DNA from: JAGTVB01 sp049282355
GTDB taxonomy: Bacteria; Pseudomonadota; Gammaproteobacteria; HK1
DNA length: 23,576 nt
NCBI GenBank assembly: GCA_049282355.1
Contig: JBAPTW010000099.1
Location: forward strand, 1-23,576
Direction of reading: 5' to 3'
Under the pieces are notes generated by a model. That model was not told the DNA's origin. It saw only the letters and a list, made by a program, of their open reading frames with translations, and did not search any database. Every line of letters starts with the position of its first letter. Within the stretch, counting starts at the first letter, position 1. Below, piece after piece: positions 16,570 through 23,576 of the stretch. A program made the position numbers and the translations under genes.

Positions 16570-16640
16570 ACCGCCGTGTACGGTCCCGTACGCACGGTGG
16601 TGTGGGCGGACGGCGGGAGTGACCCCGCCTCCGACCCGAT
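16570..16640 (+). ncRNA. group II intron domains V and VI
   Basis: Domain V folds at 16570-16601. ACCGCCGTG pairs with CACGGTGGT across nine positions including one G-U. A two-base CG bulge follows, then TACG-GTCC-CGTA with a tetraloop. A CGC catalytic triad lies near its base. Domain VI follows: GGCGGG pairs with CCCGCC around 16613-16630, and an unpaired A at 16634, six bases before the end, is the likely branch point. Domain V begins directly after the RT stop codon. This part of the ribozyme looks intact although the protein gene is not. Confidence 0.8.
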
Positions 16641-16712
16641 AGACAGTAAAAGAAACTTAACGCCTGCGGCTCTTTGGGCAGTAGTGGGCGCGCAATCGCA
16701 AAAAATTGACCG

Positions 16713-16723
16713 CTGCCAAGCAG
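16713..16723 (-). terminator. weak possible terminator of the uvrA gene
   Basis: On the minus strand CTGC-TTG-GCAG forms a 4-bp stem, with a six-T run starting seven bases later (16700-16705). It lies about 35 bases past the uvrA stop. It is too weak to be sure. Confidence 0.25.
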
Positions 16724-16757
16724 GCGATCTGGGGAAGGCGAAAAGCCAGGTATCGTT

Positions 16758-19700
16758 TTAGGGAAGTGCGCTTTGTTTAAGAAAGCCCGCCAGTGCTTTG
16801 GCCGTATGGGAGCCTCTGCGAAGGCGGGCCAGCGTTTCCGGTGGCCCCTCGGCGATGAGACGACCACCGTCGTCACCGCCCTCGGGTCCGAGGTCGATCA
16901 GCCAGTCGGCTTCGGCAATGATGTCCAGGTTGTGCTCGACGATGATGACGGAGTTGCCGGCATCCACCAGCCGATGCAACACTCGTATGAGTTTTTCGAC
17001 GTCCGCCATATGCAGGCCGATGGTAGGCTCGTCCAGCACGTAGAGCGTGTGAGTACTGGATGGCCGGTGCTTCCGGGGCGCTTTGTCAGCGCCGGCCGCT
17101 GGCGTCTCGACGCTTTTGGTTTTGGCCAGCTCGGCCACCAGCTTGATTCGCTGGGCTTCCCCGCCACTTAAGCTTGGGCTTTGTTGACCGAGCTGTAGAT
17201 AGCCGAGCCCCACATCCTGCAGCAACGACAGGGTATGGCTGATGCTGCGATGGGCCGAGAAGAAGGCCAACGCCTCCACCACACTCATGGCGAGCACCTC
17301 GGCGATGTGCTGGCCTTTGTAGCGCACGGTCAAGGTTTCTGCGGTGAACCGGGTGCCGGCGCAAACGTCACAGACCACCCTGACATCGGGCAAAAAGCTC
17401 ATGGCGATCTTCTTCACGCCCTGGCCTTCACAGGCGTGGCATCGTCCGCCGTCGACGTTAAACGAAAATCGTGCCGCCGAGTAGCCGCGGATCCGCGCCT
17501 CCGGCGTTTCTGCAAACAGGCGGCGAATCGCATCGAAGATGCCGACGTAGGTGGCCGGGCAGGAACGCGGCGTCTTGCCGATGGGCGTCTGATCGACCTC
17601 TAGCAGGCGTCGGATACTTTGCCAGCCGGTCATTCTCTGACAACCGAGCCACCTGGTGGTGGCCAAGCTCGTGCGGGAGTTACCCTGGTTGCGCAATAGC
17701 TGATCTAAGTTGCGGTAGAGAACGTCTCTCACCAAGGTGCTTTTGCCGCTGCCGCTGACACCGGTGACGCAAATCAGTCGTTGCAGAGGAAAGCCGACAT
17801 CGAGGCTCTTTAAGTTGTGTAGCTGGGCGCCTTGGATTACGAGCGGCGGCACGGTTGTCTCACCGACCTCGGCGAGATGTATCGGTCGGCGAACGCCGCG
17901 TAGCGGATGGCGCATCGGGTGCCTGAGAAGGCGTCCGGTGACCGACTGCGGGTTTTGCAGAATGACCGCCAGCGGCCCTTCGGCGACGATGGCCCCGCCA
18001 TGCACGCCGGCGCCGGGCCCCAGATCGATCACCTGGTCTGCCTGGCGAATCGTTTCGACGTCGTGTTCCACGACCACCACGGTGTTGCCTTTCTGATTGA
18101 GCTGACGCAGGGTGGAGAGCAGCCGGCGATGGTCCCTTGCGTGCAGACCGATGGAAGGTTCGTCCAAGATGTAACAGACGCCACGCAGGCTCGATCCGAG
18201 CTGAGCCGCGAGCCGAATGCGTTGTGCCTCGCCGCCACTCAAAGTCGGCGCTGATCGGTCCAAAGTCAGGTAGGCAAGGCCAACTGACCGCAGGAAAGCC
18301 AATCGAGGGCGCAGCTCAGAAAAAATATCGCGGGCAATGAAGTGTTCGCGTCCGTCGAGCTTAAGGCGGCGAAAGAAACGTTCGGCGGCGTCCACGGTGA
18401 GCGCCGTTATTTCTGCGATGGACCGCTGGTGAAAACGTACCGCGAGCGCTTCCGGGCGCAATCGCTTGCCTTGGCAGGTACGGCAAAGATCATCTTCTCC
18501 CATTGGCGGCTCGCTCCCTATTGGCTGCACGTGTTCATGACCACTGTCAAGCGCACCAGCGGTCATGGCGGTGCCATCGCATGCGGGACACCAGCCCTGC
18601 GGGGAGTTGAAAGAGAACAGGCGCGGATCGAGCGCTTGAAAGCTGCGTCCGCACTGCGGGCAGGCCCGCTCGGTTGAATAAAGCGCCTCGGGTGCTGCCA
18701 GACGACGTGCGCCGGCGTCTCTCGCCGGCTCCGGGGGTGGCGAAGCCACCCGCACCGTGCCGTTGCCGAAACCGAGGCTGCGGTCCAACAGTATGCGCAA
18801 TTGGAGCTCGGTATCAACCGATACCTCGACATCGCCTACCGGTAGCTCGATATCATGGGCTTTGAAGCGATCGAGTCTTGGCCACTCAGCGGTGGGCAGC
18901 CATTGCCCATCGACCCGCAATGCGGCAAATCCCTTGCTGTGGGCCCAGTGTGCGATCTCGGTGTAGTATCCCTTGCGCCCAACCACCAGCGGTGTTAGCA
19001 GGGTGACTCGTTGGCCCGCATACCGGCGCTGGATGCTTGCCGCGATGGCCTCAGGCGACTGCGTCTCGATGCGACAGTTGCAGTCGGGACAAAACGGCGT
19101 ACCGAGCTTGGCGAACAGTAGCCGCAGGAAATCATAGATCTCGGTCAGGGTGGCGACTGTGCTCCGTTGTCCCCCTCGGCTGGTGCGTTGCTCGATGGCA
19201 ACGGTGGGAGGAATGCCGAAGATAGCATCCACATCGGGTCGTGCCGCCGGTTGCACGAACTGACGCGCATAGGCGTTCAAGGACTCGAGGTAGCGGCGCT
19301 GGCCTTCGGCGAACAGGATATCGAAGGCCAGCGTGCTCTTGCCACTGCCGCTCACACCAGTGATCACGGTCAGACTGTCGCGCCGGATGCAAACGTCGAC
19401 ATTTTTGAGATTATGTTCCCGAGCGTTATGGACGCGGATGATTGGATCCAAGTCTGCTGGGAGCGGATTGACAACTTCCGGCATCTCTGCAGCTATGCTG
19501 ACGGGCGTAGGCTTGGCCGCATTACCTGCCGTCATTCTTTGTTCTGCCGCCAGGTGAAGGCGTAGTGCGCTACCCGTATGACTGGTTTTATGGGCGGCCA
19601 CCTCTTCTGGCGTACCCTGGCACACGATCTCGCCGCCTTCCACACCGCCCTCCGGTCCGAGGTCGATGACCCAGTCCGCCGAGCGGATGACATCCAGGTT

Positions 19701-22571
19701 GTGCTCGATGATCACCAGGGAGTGACCGGCGTCAATTAGCGCCTGCAAGGCGCCCAGCAGGGTGCGGATGTCCTCGAAATGCAAACCGGTGGTCGGCTCA
19801 TCGAAGAGAAACAGCGTGCGCCGTGACGAAGAGGCGGGGCACACCTTGGCGAGGTGTCCGGCGAGCTTAAGCCGCTGAGCCTCACCGCCGCTTAAGGTTG
19901 GTACCGGCTGGCCGAGCCGCAGATACTGCAATCCCACGACCTCCAATGGGCGCAGTGCCTGCACCACTTCATTGTCGCTGGCAAAGAAAGCCAGTGCCTC
20001 CGAGACGGTCATGGCGAGCACCTCGGCGACGGATTGCGCCGCGCGCTGATGGGTTGAGAGGCCAGCGCTCGCCGAGCGCAGGTGGCGTGTCTCAAGCGCC
20101 GACGAGTTTGTCGCCGACTGCGACGGCAGCAGCTTGACGTCCAGCACCTCGGACCGAAAGCGACGCCCGTCACAGTCGGGGCAGCGTAAATAGACGTCGC
20201 TCAAGAACTGCATTTCCACGTGCTCAAAGCCATTGCCGCGACAGGTTGGACAGCGTCCATCGCCGGCGTTGAAGCTAAACGTGCCCGGCGTATAACCGCG
20301 TTCCCGGGCCAGCGGCTGCCGGGCGAACAGCTTGCGAATAGCGTCGAAGGCACCCATGTAGCTCGCTGGATTGGAGCGGCTGGTCTTGCCGATGGGCGAC
20401 TGATCGACCAGCACCACCGCTTCGAGGTGCTCGGCTCCACCGAGCCCCCGAAACCAGCCCGGCGTATCGGCGGCATGACCGAGCAGGTTGCGAAGCGCCG
20501 GATAGCAAATGTCACCTATCAAGGTCGATTTACCGGAGCCGCTGACGCCGGTGATACAGACCAAATGGTTGAGGGGAAGGCGCACGTCGATATTCTTAAG
20601 GTTGTGTTCGCCAGCGCCAAGGATTTCAAGGTGCGGGGCAGAGGGTAGGGGGCGCCGGCGCATCCATTGGCGAACTTTGGCGACCGACCTTTCTCCCGTG
20701 AGGTAGGGCGCTGTCAGGGAATCCGGAGCGCCAGAGATGTGCGCCGGGCTGCCGAAGAAGGTGACCCGCCCGCCCTGTTCACCCGGCCCCGGGCCGAGAT
20801 CGAGGAGGCGATCCGCAGCGCGCATGATCTCAGGGTCGTGCTCGACCACGACCAGCGAGTTTCCGCGGTCGCGCAGATCATGGAGTACGGCGATGATTCG
20901 CTGGATGTCGCGGGGATGCAATCCAATGCTCGGCTCGTCCAGCACGAACAGCGTGTTGACAAGCGACGTCCCGAGGGCGGTGGTGAGATTGATCCGCTGT
21001 ACCTCACCGCCGCTCAGGGTGCGCGACTGACGGTCCAGCGTCAGGTAACCGAGACCGACCTGACAAAGGTAACGAAGCCTTGAGCGGATCTCAGCGACCA
21101 ACAGCGCCGCGGCCTCATCCAGCGGCTTTGGCAGGTGTAGCTGGTGGAAGAATTGGTGGCAGCGCTCGATGGAAAGCGCCATCACCTCTTGGATGGCGAG
21201 TCCGGGCGGGGCTAATCCCCCGGCTTCGGTGGCCGGCGCGGGACACGTGTCGCAGTCAAGTGGCGACTCGGCCCGGGCGCGCTTGGCATCGGCCGCGGTG
21301 CCGACGCGCCAATCGAGGGCCTCGGGCTTGAGCCGTGCTCCGTGACAACTCGTACAGGTGGTATAGCTTCGATACTTCGACAGCAGTACCCGGATATGCA
21401 TCTTATAGCTCTTGGTCTCGAGCCACTCGAAGAACCGCTTGACGCCGTACCAGGCACCTTCTTCCCAGGAACCTTCACCCTCTAGCGCCCAATGTCTGTG
21501 CGCGTCGGTGAGCGCTTGCCAAGGCACATCCGTCGGTATGCCGCGACGGCGCGCGAAGCGCAGCAGATCTGCCTGAGACTCGTAATAGGCTTCGGTTTGC
21601 CACGGCTTGATGGCGCCCTCTGCCAGCGACAGGCTCGGGTCCGGTATGACCCGCCCATAGTCGATGCCGATGGTGCGCCCGAAGCCGCGGCAGGTATCGC
21701 AGGCGCCCATGGGGGAATTGAAGGAGAACAAGCTCGGCAGCGGATCCCGATAGCCGAGATCACAATCGGCACAGCGTAGCTCGGTGGAGAAGCGCTTTTG
21801 AGCGCACGCTTTGCCGGCGTCGTCCAACGGGTAGACGCTAAGCGTTCCGCCGCCGCGCTGAAGGGCGGTTTCTAGGCTGTCCACAAGGCGCTCACGGTGG
21901 CGCGGCTCGAGGCGGAGGCGGTCTTGGATGATCTCTATTCCGCCGGCCTCTCGGGCAAGGAAGCGGGTGTATCCCTGGCGCCTCAGGAAGCTCTGGACTT
22001 CTTCCGCGGTGAATCGTTGAGGAATCGATACCTTGAAGGTGACCAGGACCGTAAGCGGTGCTGCGCCGTTAGCGGTAACCGTAGCAGCGTGGTGCGCGGG
22101 CTCTGGATCGTCCGAGAGCAGCGCGTCGCAGATAGTTTGCGCACTGTCGCGCTGCACTGGCTGCCCACAACTGCGACAGTAGAGACGGGCCGCTCGCGCA
22201 AACAGCAGCTTTAGATGATCATTGACCTCGGTCATGGTGCCCACGGTGGAGCGGGAAGTGCGCACGGGATTGGTCTGGTCGATGGCGATGGCCGGTGGGA
22301 TGCCGTCGATATGGTCGACCTGCGGCCTATCCATCCGATCGAGGAACTGTCGGGCATAAGGGGAAAAGGTCTCGACGTAACGACGCTGCCCTTCCGCAAA
22401 GAGGGTGTCAAAGGCGAGCGACGACTTGCCAGAGCCGCTCACGCCGGTGACGACGATCAGCTGGTTGAGAGGCAGGCGCAGTCGCAGCCCCTTGAGATTG
22501 TGCTGTCGGGCGCCCTCGATGAGGATCTCCATAGACCCAGCTTTTTGCTCAGTGGGTGGATTTTTTGTCAT
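16758..22571 (-). CDS. uvrA: double-length UvrA: two fused excinuclease ATPase modules
   Basis: Damage-recognition ATPase of UvrABC-type nucleotide excision repair, or a UvrA paralogue. Ordinary UvrA is about 940 residues with two ABC domains; this has 1937 and four. Walker A motifs GVSGSGKS lie at 43, 675, 1072 and 1604. LSGGE signatures lie at 519, 893, 1444 and 1801. Walker B Asp-Glu pairs with DEP[ST] and H-loop His are present in all four. Zinc-type CXXC pairs are at 267/270-291/294, 774/777-797/800, 1304/1307-1328/1331 and 1711/1714-1734/1737. Each half retains an insert where UvrA binds UvrB, and the halves join near 1005-1045. The ATG at 22532 (14 residues later) is an alternative start; neither has a strong ribosome-binding site. 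Similar double UvrAs are, to my knowledge, annotated in other proteobacteria but little studied. Confidence 0.93.
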   Translation of the reverse strand: MTKNPPTEQKAGSMEILIEGARQHNLKGLRLRLPLNQLIVVTGVSGSGKSSLAFDTLFAEGQRRYVETFSPYARQFLDRMDRPQVDHIDGIPPAIAIDQTNPVRTSRSTVGTMTEVNDHLKLLFARAARLYCRSCGQPVQRDSAQTICDALLSDDPEPAHHAATVTANGAAPLTVLVTFKVSIPQRFTAEEVQSFLRRQGYTRFLAREAGGIEIIQDRLRLEPRHRERLVDSLETALQRGGGTLSVYPLDDAGKACAQKRFSTELRCADCDLGYRDPLPSLFSFNSPMGACDTCRGFGRTIGIDYGRVIPDPSLSLAEGAIKPWQTEAYYESQADLLRFARRRGIPTDVPWQALTDAHRHWALEGEGSWEEGAWYGVKRFFEWLETKSYKMHIRVLLSKYRSYTTCTSCHGARLKPEALDWRVGTAADAKRARAESPLDCDTCPAPATEAGGLAPPGLAIQEVMALSIERCHQFFHQLHLPKPLDEAAALLVAEIRSRLRYLCQVGLGYLTLDRQSRTLSGGEVQRINLTTALGTSLVNTLFVLDEPSIGLHPRDIQRIIAVLHDLRDRGNSLVVVEHDPEIMRAADRLLDLGPGPGEQGGRVTFFGSPAHISGAPDSLTAPYLTGERSVAKVRQWMRRRPLPSAPHLEILGAGEHNLKNIDVRLPLNHLVCITGVSGSGKSTLIGDICYPALRNLLGHAADTPGWFRGLGGAEHLEAVVLVDQSPIGKTSRSNPASYMGAFDAIRKLFARQPLARERGYTPGTFSFNAGDGRCPTCRGNGFEHVEMQFLSDVYLRCPDCDGRRFRSEVLDVKLLPSQSATNSSALETRHLRSASAGLSTHQRAAQSVAEVLAMTVSEALAFFASDNEVVQALRPLEVVGLQYLRLGQPVPTLSGGEAQRLKLAGHLAKVCPASSSRRTLFLFDEPTTGLHFEDIRTLLGALQALIDAGHSLVIIEHNLDVIRSADWVIDLGPEGGVEGGEIVCQGTPEEVAAHKTSHTGSALRLHLAAEQRMTAGNAAKPTPVSIAAEMPEVVNPLPADLDPIIRVHNAREHNLKNVDVCIRRDSLTVITGVSGSGKSTLAFDILFAEGQRRYLESLNAYARQFVQPAARPDVDAIFGIPPTVAIEQRTSRGGQRSTVATLTEIYDFLRLLFAKLGTPFCPDCNCRIETQSPEAIAASIQRRYAGQRVTLLTPLVVGRKGYYTEIAHWAHSKGFAALRVDGQWLPTAEWPRLDRFKAHDIELPVGDVEVSVDTELQLRILLDRSLGFGNGTVRVASPPPEPARDAGARRLAAPEALYSTERACPQCGRSFQALDPRLFSFNSPQGWCPACDGTAMTAGALDSGHEHVQPIGSEPPMGEDDLCRTCQGKRLRPEALAVRFHQRSIAEITALTVDAAERFFRRLKLDGREHFIARDIFSELRPRLAFLRSVGLAYLTLDRSAPTLSGGEAQRIRLAAQLGSSLRGVCYILDEPSIGLHARDHRRLLSTLRQLNQKGNTVVVVEHDVETIRQADQVIDLGPGAGVHGGAIVAEGPLAVILQNPQSVTGRLLRHPMRHPLRGVRRPIHLAEVGETTVPPLVIQGAQLHNLKSLDVGFPLQRLICVTGVSGSGKSTLVRDVLYRNLDQLLRNQGNSRTSLATTRWLGCQRMTGWQSIRRLLEVDQTPIGKTPRSCPATYVGIFDAIRRLFAETPEARIRGYSAARFSFNVDGGRCHACEGQGVKKIAMSFLPDVRVVCDVCAGTRFTAETLTVRYKGQHIAEVLAMSVVEALAFFSAHRSISHTLSLLQDVGLGYLQLGQQSPSLSGGEAQRIKLVAELAKTKSVETPAAGADKAPRKHRPSSTHTLYVLDEPTIGLHMADVEKLIRVLHRLVDAGNSVIIVEHNLDIIAEADWLIDLGPEGGDDGGRLIAEGPPETLARLRRGSHTAKALAGFLKQSALP

Positions 22572-22668
22572 GGCCAGCCCCGTATCTCGGCAGCGTTCGG
22601 TGCCCGATGCCTGCTGCCGGTGCGCGCCATCTGGACGGCCCCATCGCCGCGACTGGAATGTGAACGTT

Positions 22669-23244
22669 CTATTGCCGGATCTCGAGCTCCAGTGCTTTTA
22701 GGCGATCGTAGATCAGACGGCCGGATTCCCGACGGGCGCGGGCATCCAACAGATGCTCCTCGGTTGAGTGTTCGTCGATGAGGTGCAGGATGCGATGGCC
22801 CTGCAGCGTGAGATAGTCAGCGATCAGTGAGCGGTGGCAATTCTGGGGGTGCTTTTCTGCACACATCACCGCCAGCGGTCCTCGGCGCGCCAGGTTAATC
22901 AACTGCCCGGCCGAGCGCGCGAAGACCTCGGTTTCCATGTGATCAGCGTACGCTCGAAGAGCGGCATCACCGAGGGCGACGTGCAGGGATTGCGAGAGGC
23001 CTTGGCGGTGACCGCCGAGGTGACGCCCGGCCCAGTGATAGGCGACCTTCACTTCCTCAAGGGCTTCGCGCAGCGTATCTCCATTGAATTGCGGGAAGCG
23101 TTGCGAGCTCGGATTTGCCCTCACATCCACGAGTTGTCGAACATCGGCGCGGTGTAACAAGTCGAGTAAGCCTTCTATAGAGCGATTGCTGTGACCAATC
23201 GTGTAGAGCGTGAGTGGTGCAAAGGGACTGAGCGTGGTCATCAT
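22669..23244 (-). CDS. DUF488 family protein
   Basis: A 191-residue cytoplasmic protein of the DUF488 family, whose function is not established. The family start LYTIGHSNRS lies near residue 12, followed by VDVRANPSSQRFPQFN. The second conserved region is LAVMCAEKHPQNCHRSLIADYL, with a Cys and the C-H-R triad typical of the family. I choose the ATG at 23244 (or the adjacent one at 23241). Upstream codons are open to 23295 but lie outside the fold. The start overlaps the stop of a six-codon leader that has the strong ribosome-binding site. It precedes the double uvrA on the same strand by about 100 bp and could be co-transcribed with it. Confidence 0.85.
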   Translation of the reverse strand: MMTTLSPFAPLTLYTIGHSNRSIEGLLDLLHRADVRQLVDVRANPSSQRFPQFNGDTLREALEEVKVAYHWAGRHLGGHRQGLSQSLHVALGDAALRAYADHMETEVFARSAGQLINLARRGPLAVMCAEKHPQNCHRSLIADYLTLQGHRILHLIDEHSTEEHLLDARARRESGRLIYDRLKALELEIRQ

Positions 23245-23261
23245 CGCGCTTGCAGCTTCAT
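23241..23261 (-). CDS. possible six-codon leader peptide (MKLQAR) before DUF488
   Basis: GGAGGAG at 23266-23272 sits four bases before an ATG that opens MKLQAR and then TGA. The TGA overlaps the ATGATG start of the DUF488 gene. That gene has no ribosome-binding site of its own at normal spacing, so ribosomes would reach it by termination-reinitiation. Alternatively the leader is the end of a longer 60-codon frame (23241-23423), which I do not otherwise support. Confidence 0.4.
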   Translation of the reverse strand: MKLQAR

Positions 23262-23478
23262 GGGGCTCCTCCGTTCCAAGCTGCATCTTACACAAGACTT
23301 ACCTTTTCGACATCCGCGGTATCCTGCAGCCCGAGCAGCGGTGGAGACGCAACGACCGATCAGCGTAAGGCGGGTAGCCACCTCGGGTAGGGAGAGACCG
23401 GCCTGGATAATCTTCCCTTGCATCGGTGGAATAGCTTGTTGATAAATCTGGCCACGGTCATCGTTTCGTCCGGGTGGC

Positions 23479-23576
23479 AGTCAATCGCCTTGCCTCAAGG
23501 GACGTCGTGAATACATCCTTGTAGACTTGAGTCCAGCATCCCTGCTGAACACACCCTTGCGGCAAGGCGATTGACT
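23479..23576. repeat. ~100-bp palindromic intergenic repeat, copy 2
   Basis: Same core as the copy at 128-229, in the same orientation. The outer arms form a perfect 16-bp inverted repeat, AGTCAATCGCCTTGCC (23479-23494) and its complement (23561-23576). It runs to the last base of the window and may extend further. The inner hairpin is GTCCAGCA-TCCC-TGCTGAAC (23531-23550). Relative to copy 1 one pair has changed on both sides (G-C to A-T) and one pair is mismatched. The core also contains CTCAAG...CTTGAG. Confidence 0.8.

Larger units (their letters stand above)
14751..16640 (+). mobile_element. group II intron (retroelement) inserted in IS3 orfB
   Basis: The 5' boundary begins GTGTGC, the group II consensus, exactly where IS3 homology stops. 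About 550 bases of structured noncoding RNA (domains I-III) precede the reverse-transcriptase reading frame. Domains V and VI follow its stop, and the 3' end is GACCCGAT. Total length of 1890 bp is typical. Possible exon-binding sites exist. TGACATC at 14999-15005 pairs with GATATCA just before the junction with one mismatch. CGTGTT at 14923-14928 pairs with AGCACG upstream of that, with one G-U. The reverse transcriptase is broken, so the copy is probably immobile unless helped in trans. Confidence 0.85.

Noticed and set aside
16639..16645. ATAGACA right after the intron end, matching the reverse complement of the IS3 left tip
   Set aside because: Only five bases lie beyond the intron boundary, and the flanking bases give no target duplication (CTG on the left, GTA on the right). 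Too short to call the IS right end.
16758..22571. Possibility that the 1937-codon uvrA is an artefact of two adjacent genes
   Set aside because: The frame is continuous through the linker (about residues 1005-1045) with no stop, and the second half begins with the normal UvrA N-terminal motif without a ribosome-binding site, so a true fusion is favoured.

Overview
The window reads as a chromosomal segment of a moderately GC-rich proteobacterium, most likely a gammaproteobacterium. The protein styles point that way: a FixL/FixJ-type two-component pair, BioA, LrgA/LrgB, a pirin and a double-length UvrA. So do the palindromic intergenic repeats and the mix of IS and group II intron debris. I cannot name the genus. 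Nothing looks like phage or plasmid backbone, and I see no CRISPR array, rRNA or intact tRNA.

Layout. 1-304 has no gene but holds a ~100-bp palindromic repeat. 305-1666 (-) is an APC amino-acid permease with a MITE-like element jammed against its start codon. 1847-2965 (-) is a baeRF (release-factor-like) protein. Divergently, a possible 50-codon ORF (3149-3301) overlaps a membrane PAS histidine kinase (3288-5549), which overlaps its FixJ-type regulator (5533-6168). bioA (6262-7566, -) converges on that pair. 7857-11765 (-) holds a secreted arylsulfatase, the deleted remnant of a second sulfatase just upstream of it, and an outer-membrane beta-barrel protein. 11996-13797 (-) is a compact pirin-lrgA-lrgB operon.

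14012-16640 is a nested mobile-element wreck. It starts with the left end of an IS3-family element with a damaged orfA. Its orfB is broken just after the first catalytic Asp of the DDE triad by a group II intron. The intron's reverse transcriptase carries a nonsense codon and a 1-nt frameshift. The sequence right of the intron is not the missing part of the IS. 16758-22571 (-) is one 1937-codon gene: two complete UvrA modules fused head to tail, with four ATPase sites and four zinc modules. A DUF488 gene lies just upstream on the same strand, preceded by a six-codon leader with a strong ribosome-binding site. A second copy of the palindromic repeat closes the window.

Functionally, the permease, kinase/regulator, bioA, sulfatase and lrgAB blocks look like independent small transcription units, with no single pathway linking them. 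The observations most worth checking are the repeat family whose arms differ completely between copies but stay complementary within each copy, the IS/intron junctions, the double UvrA, and the two candidate small ORFs with strong Shine-Dalgarno sites. Only the sequence was read; homology calls rest on recognised motifs, not database searches.
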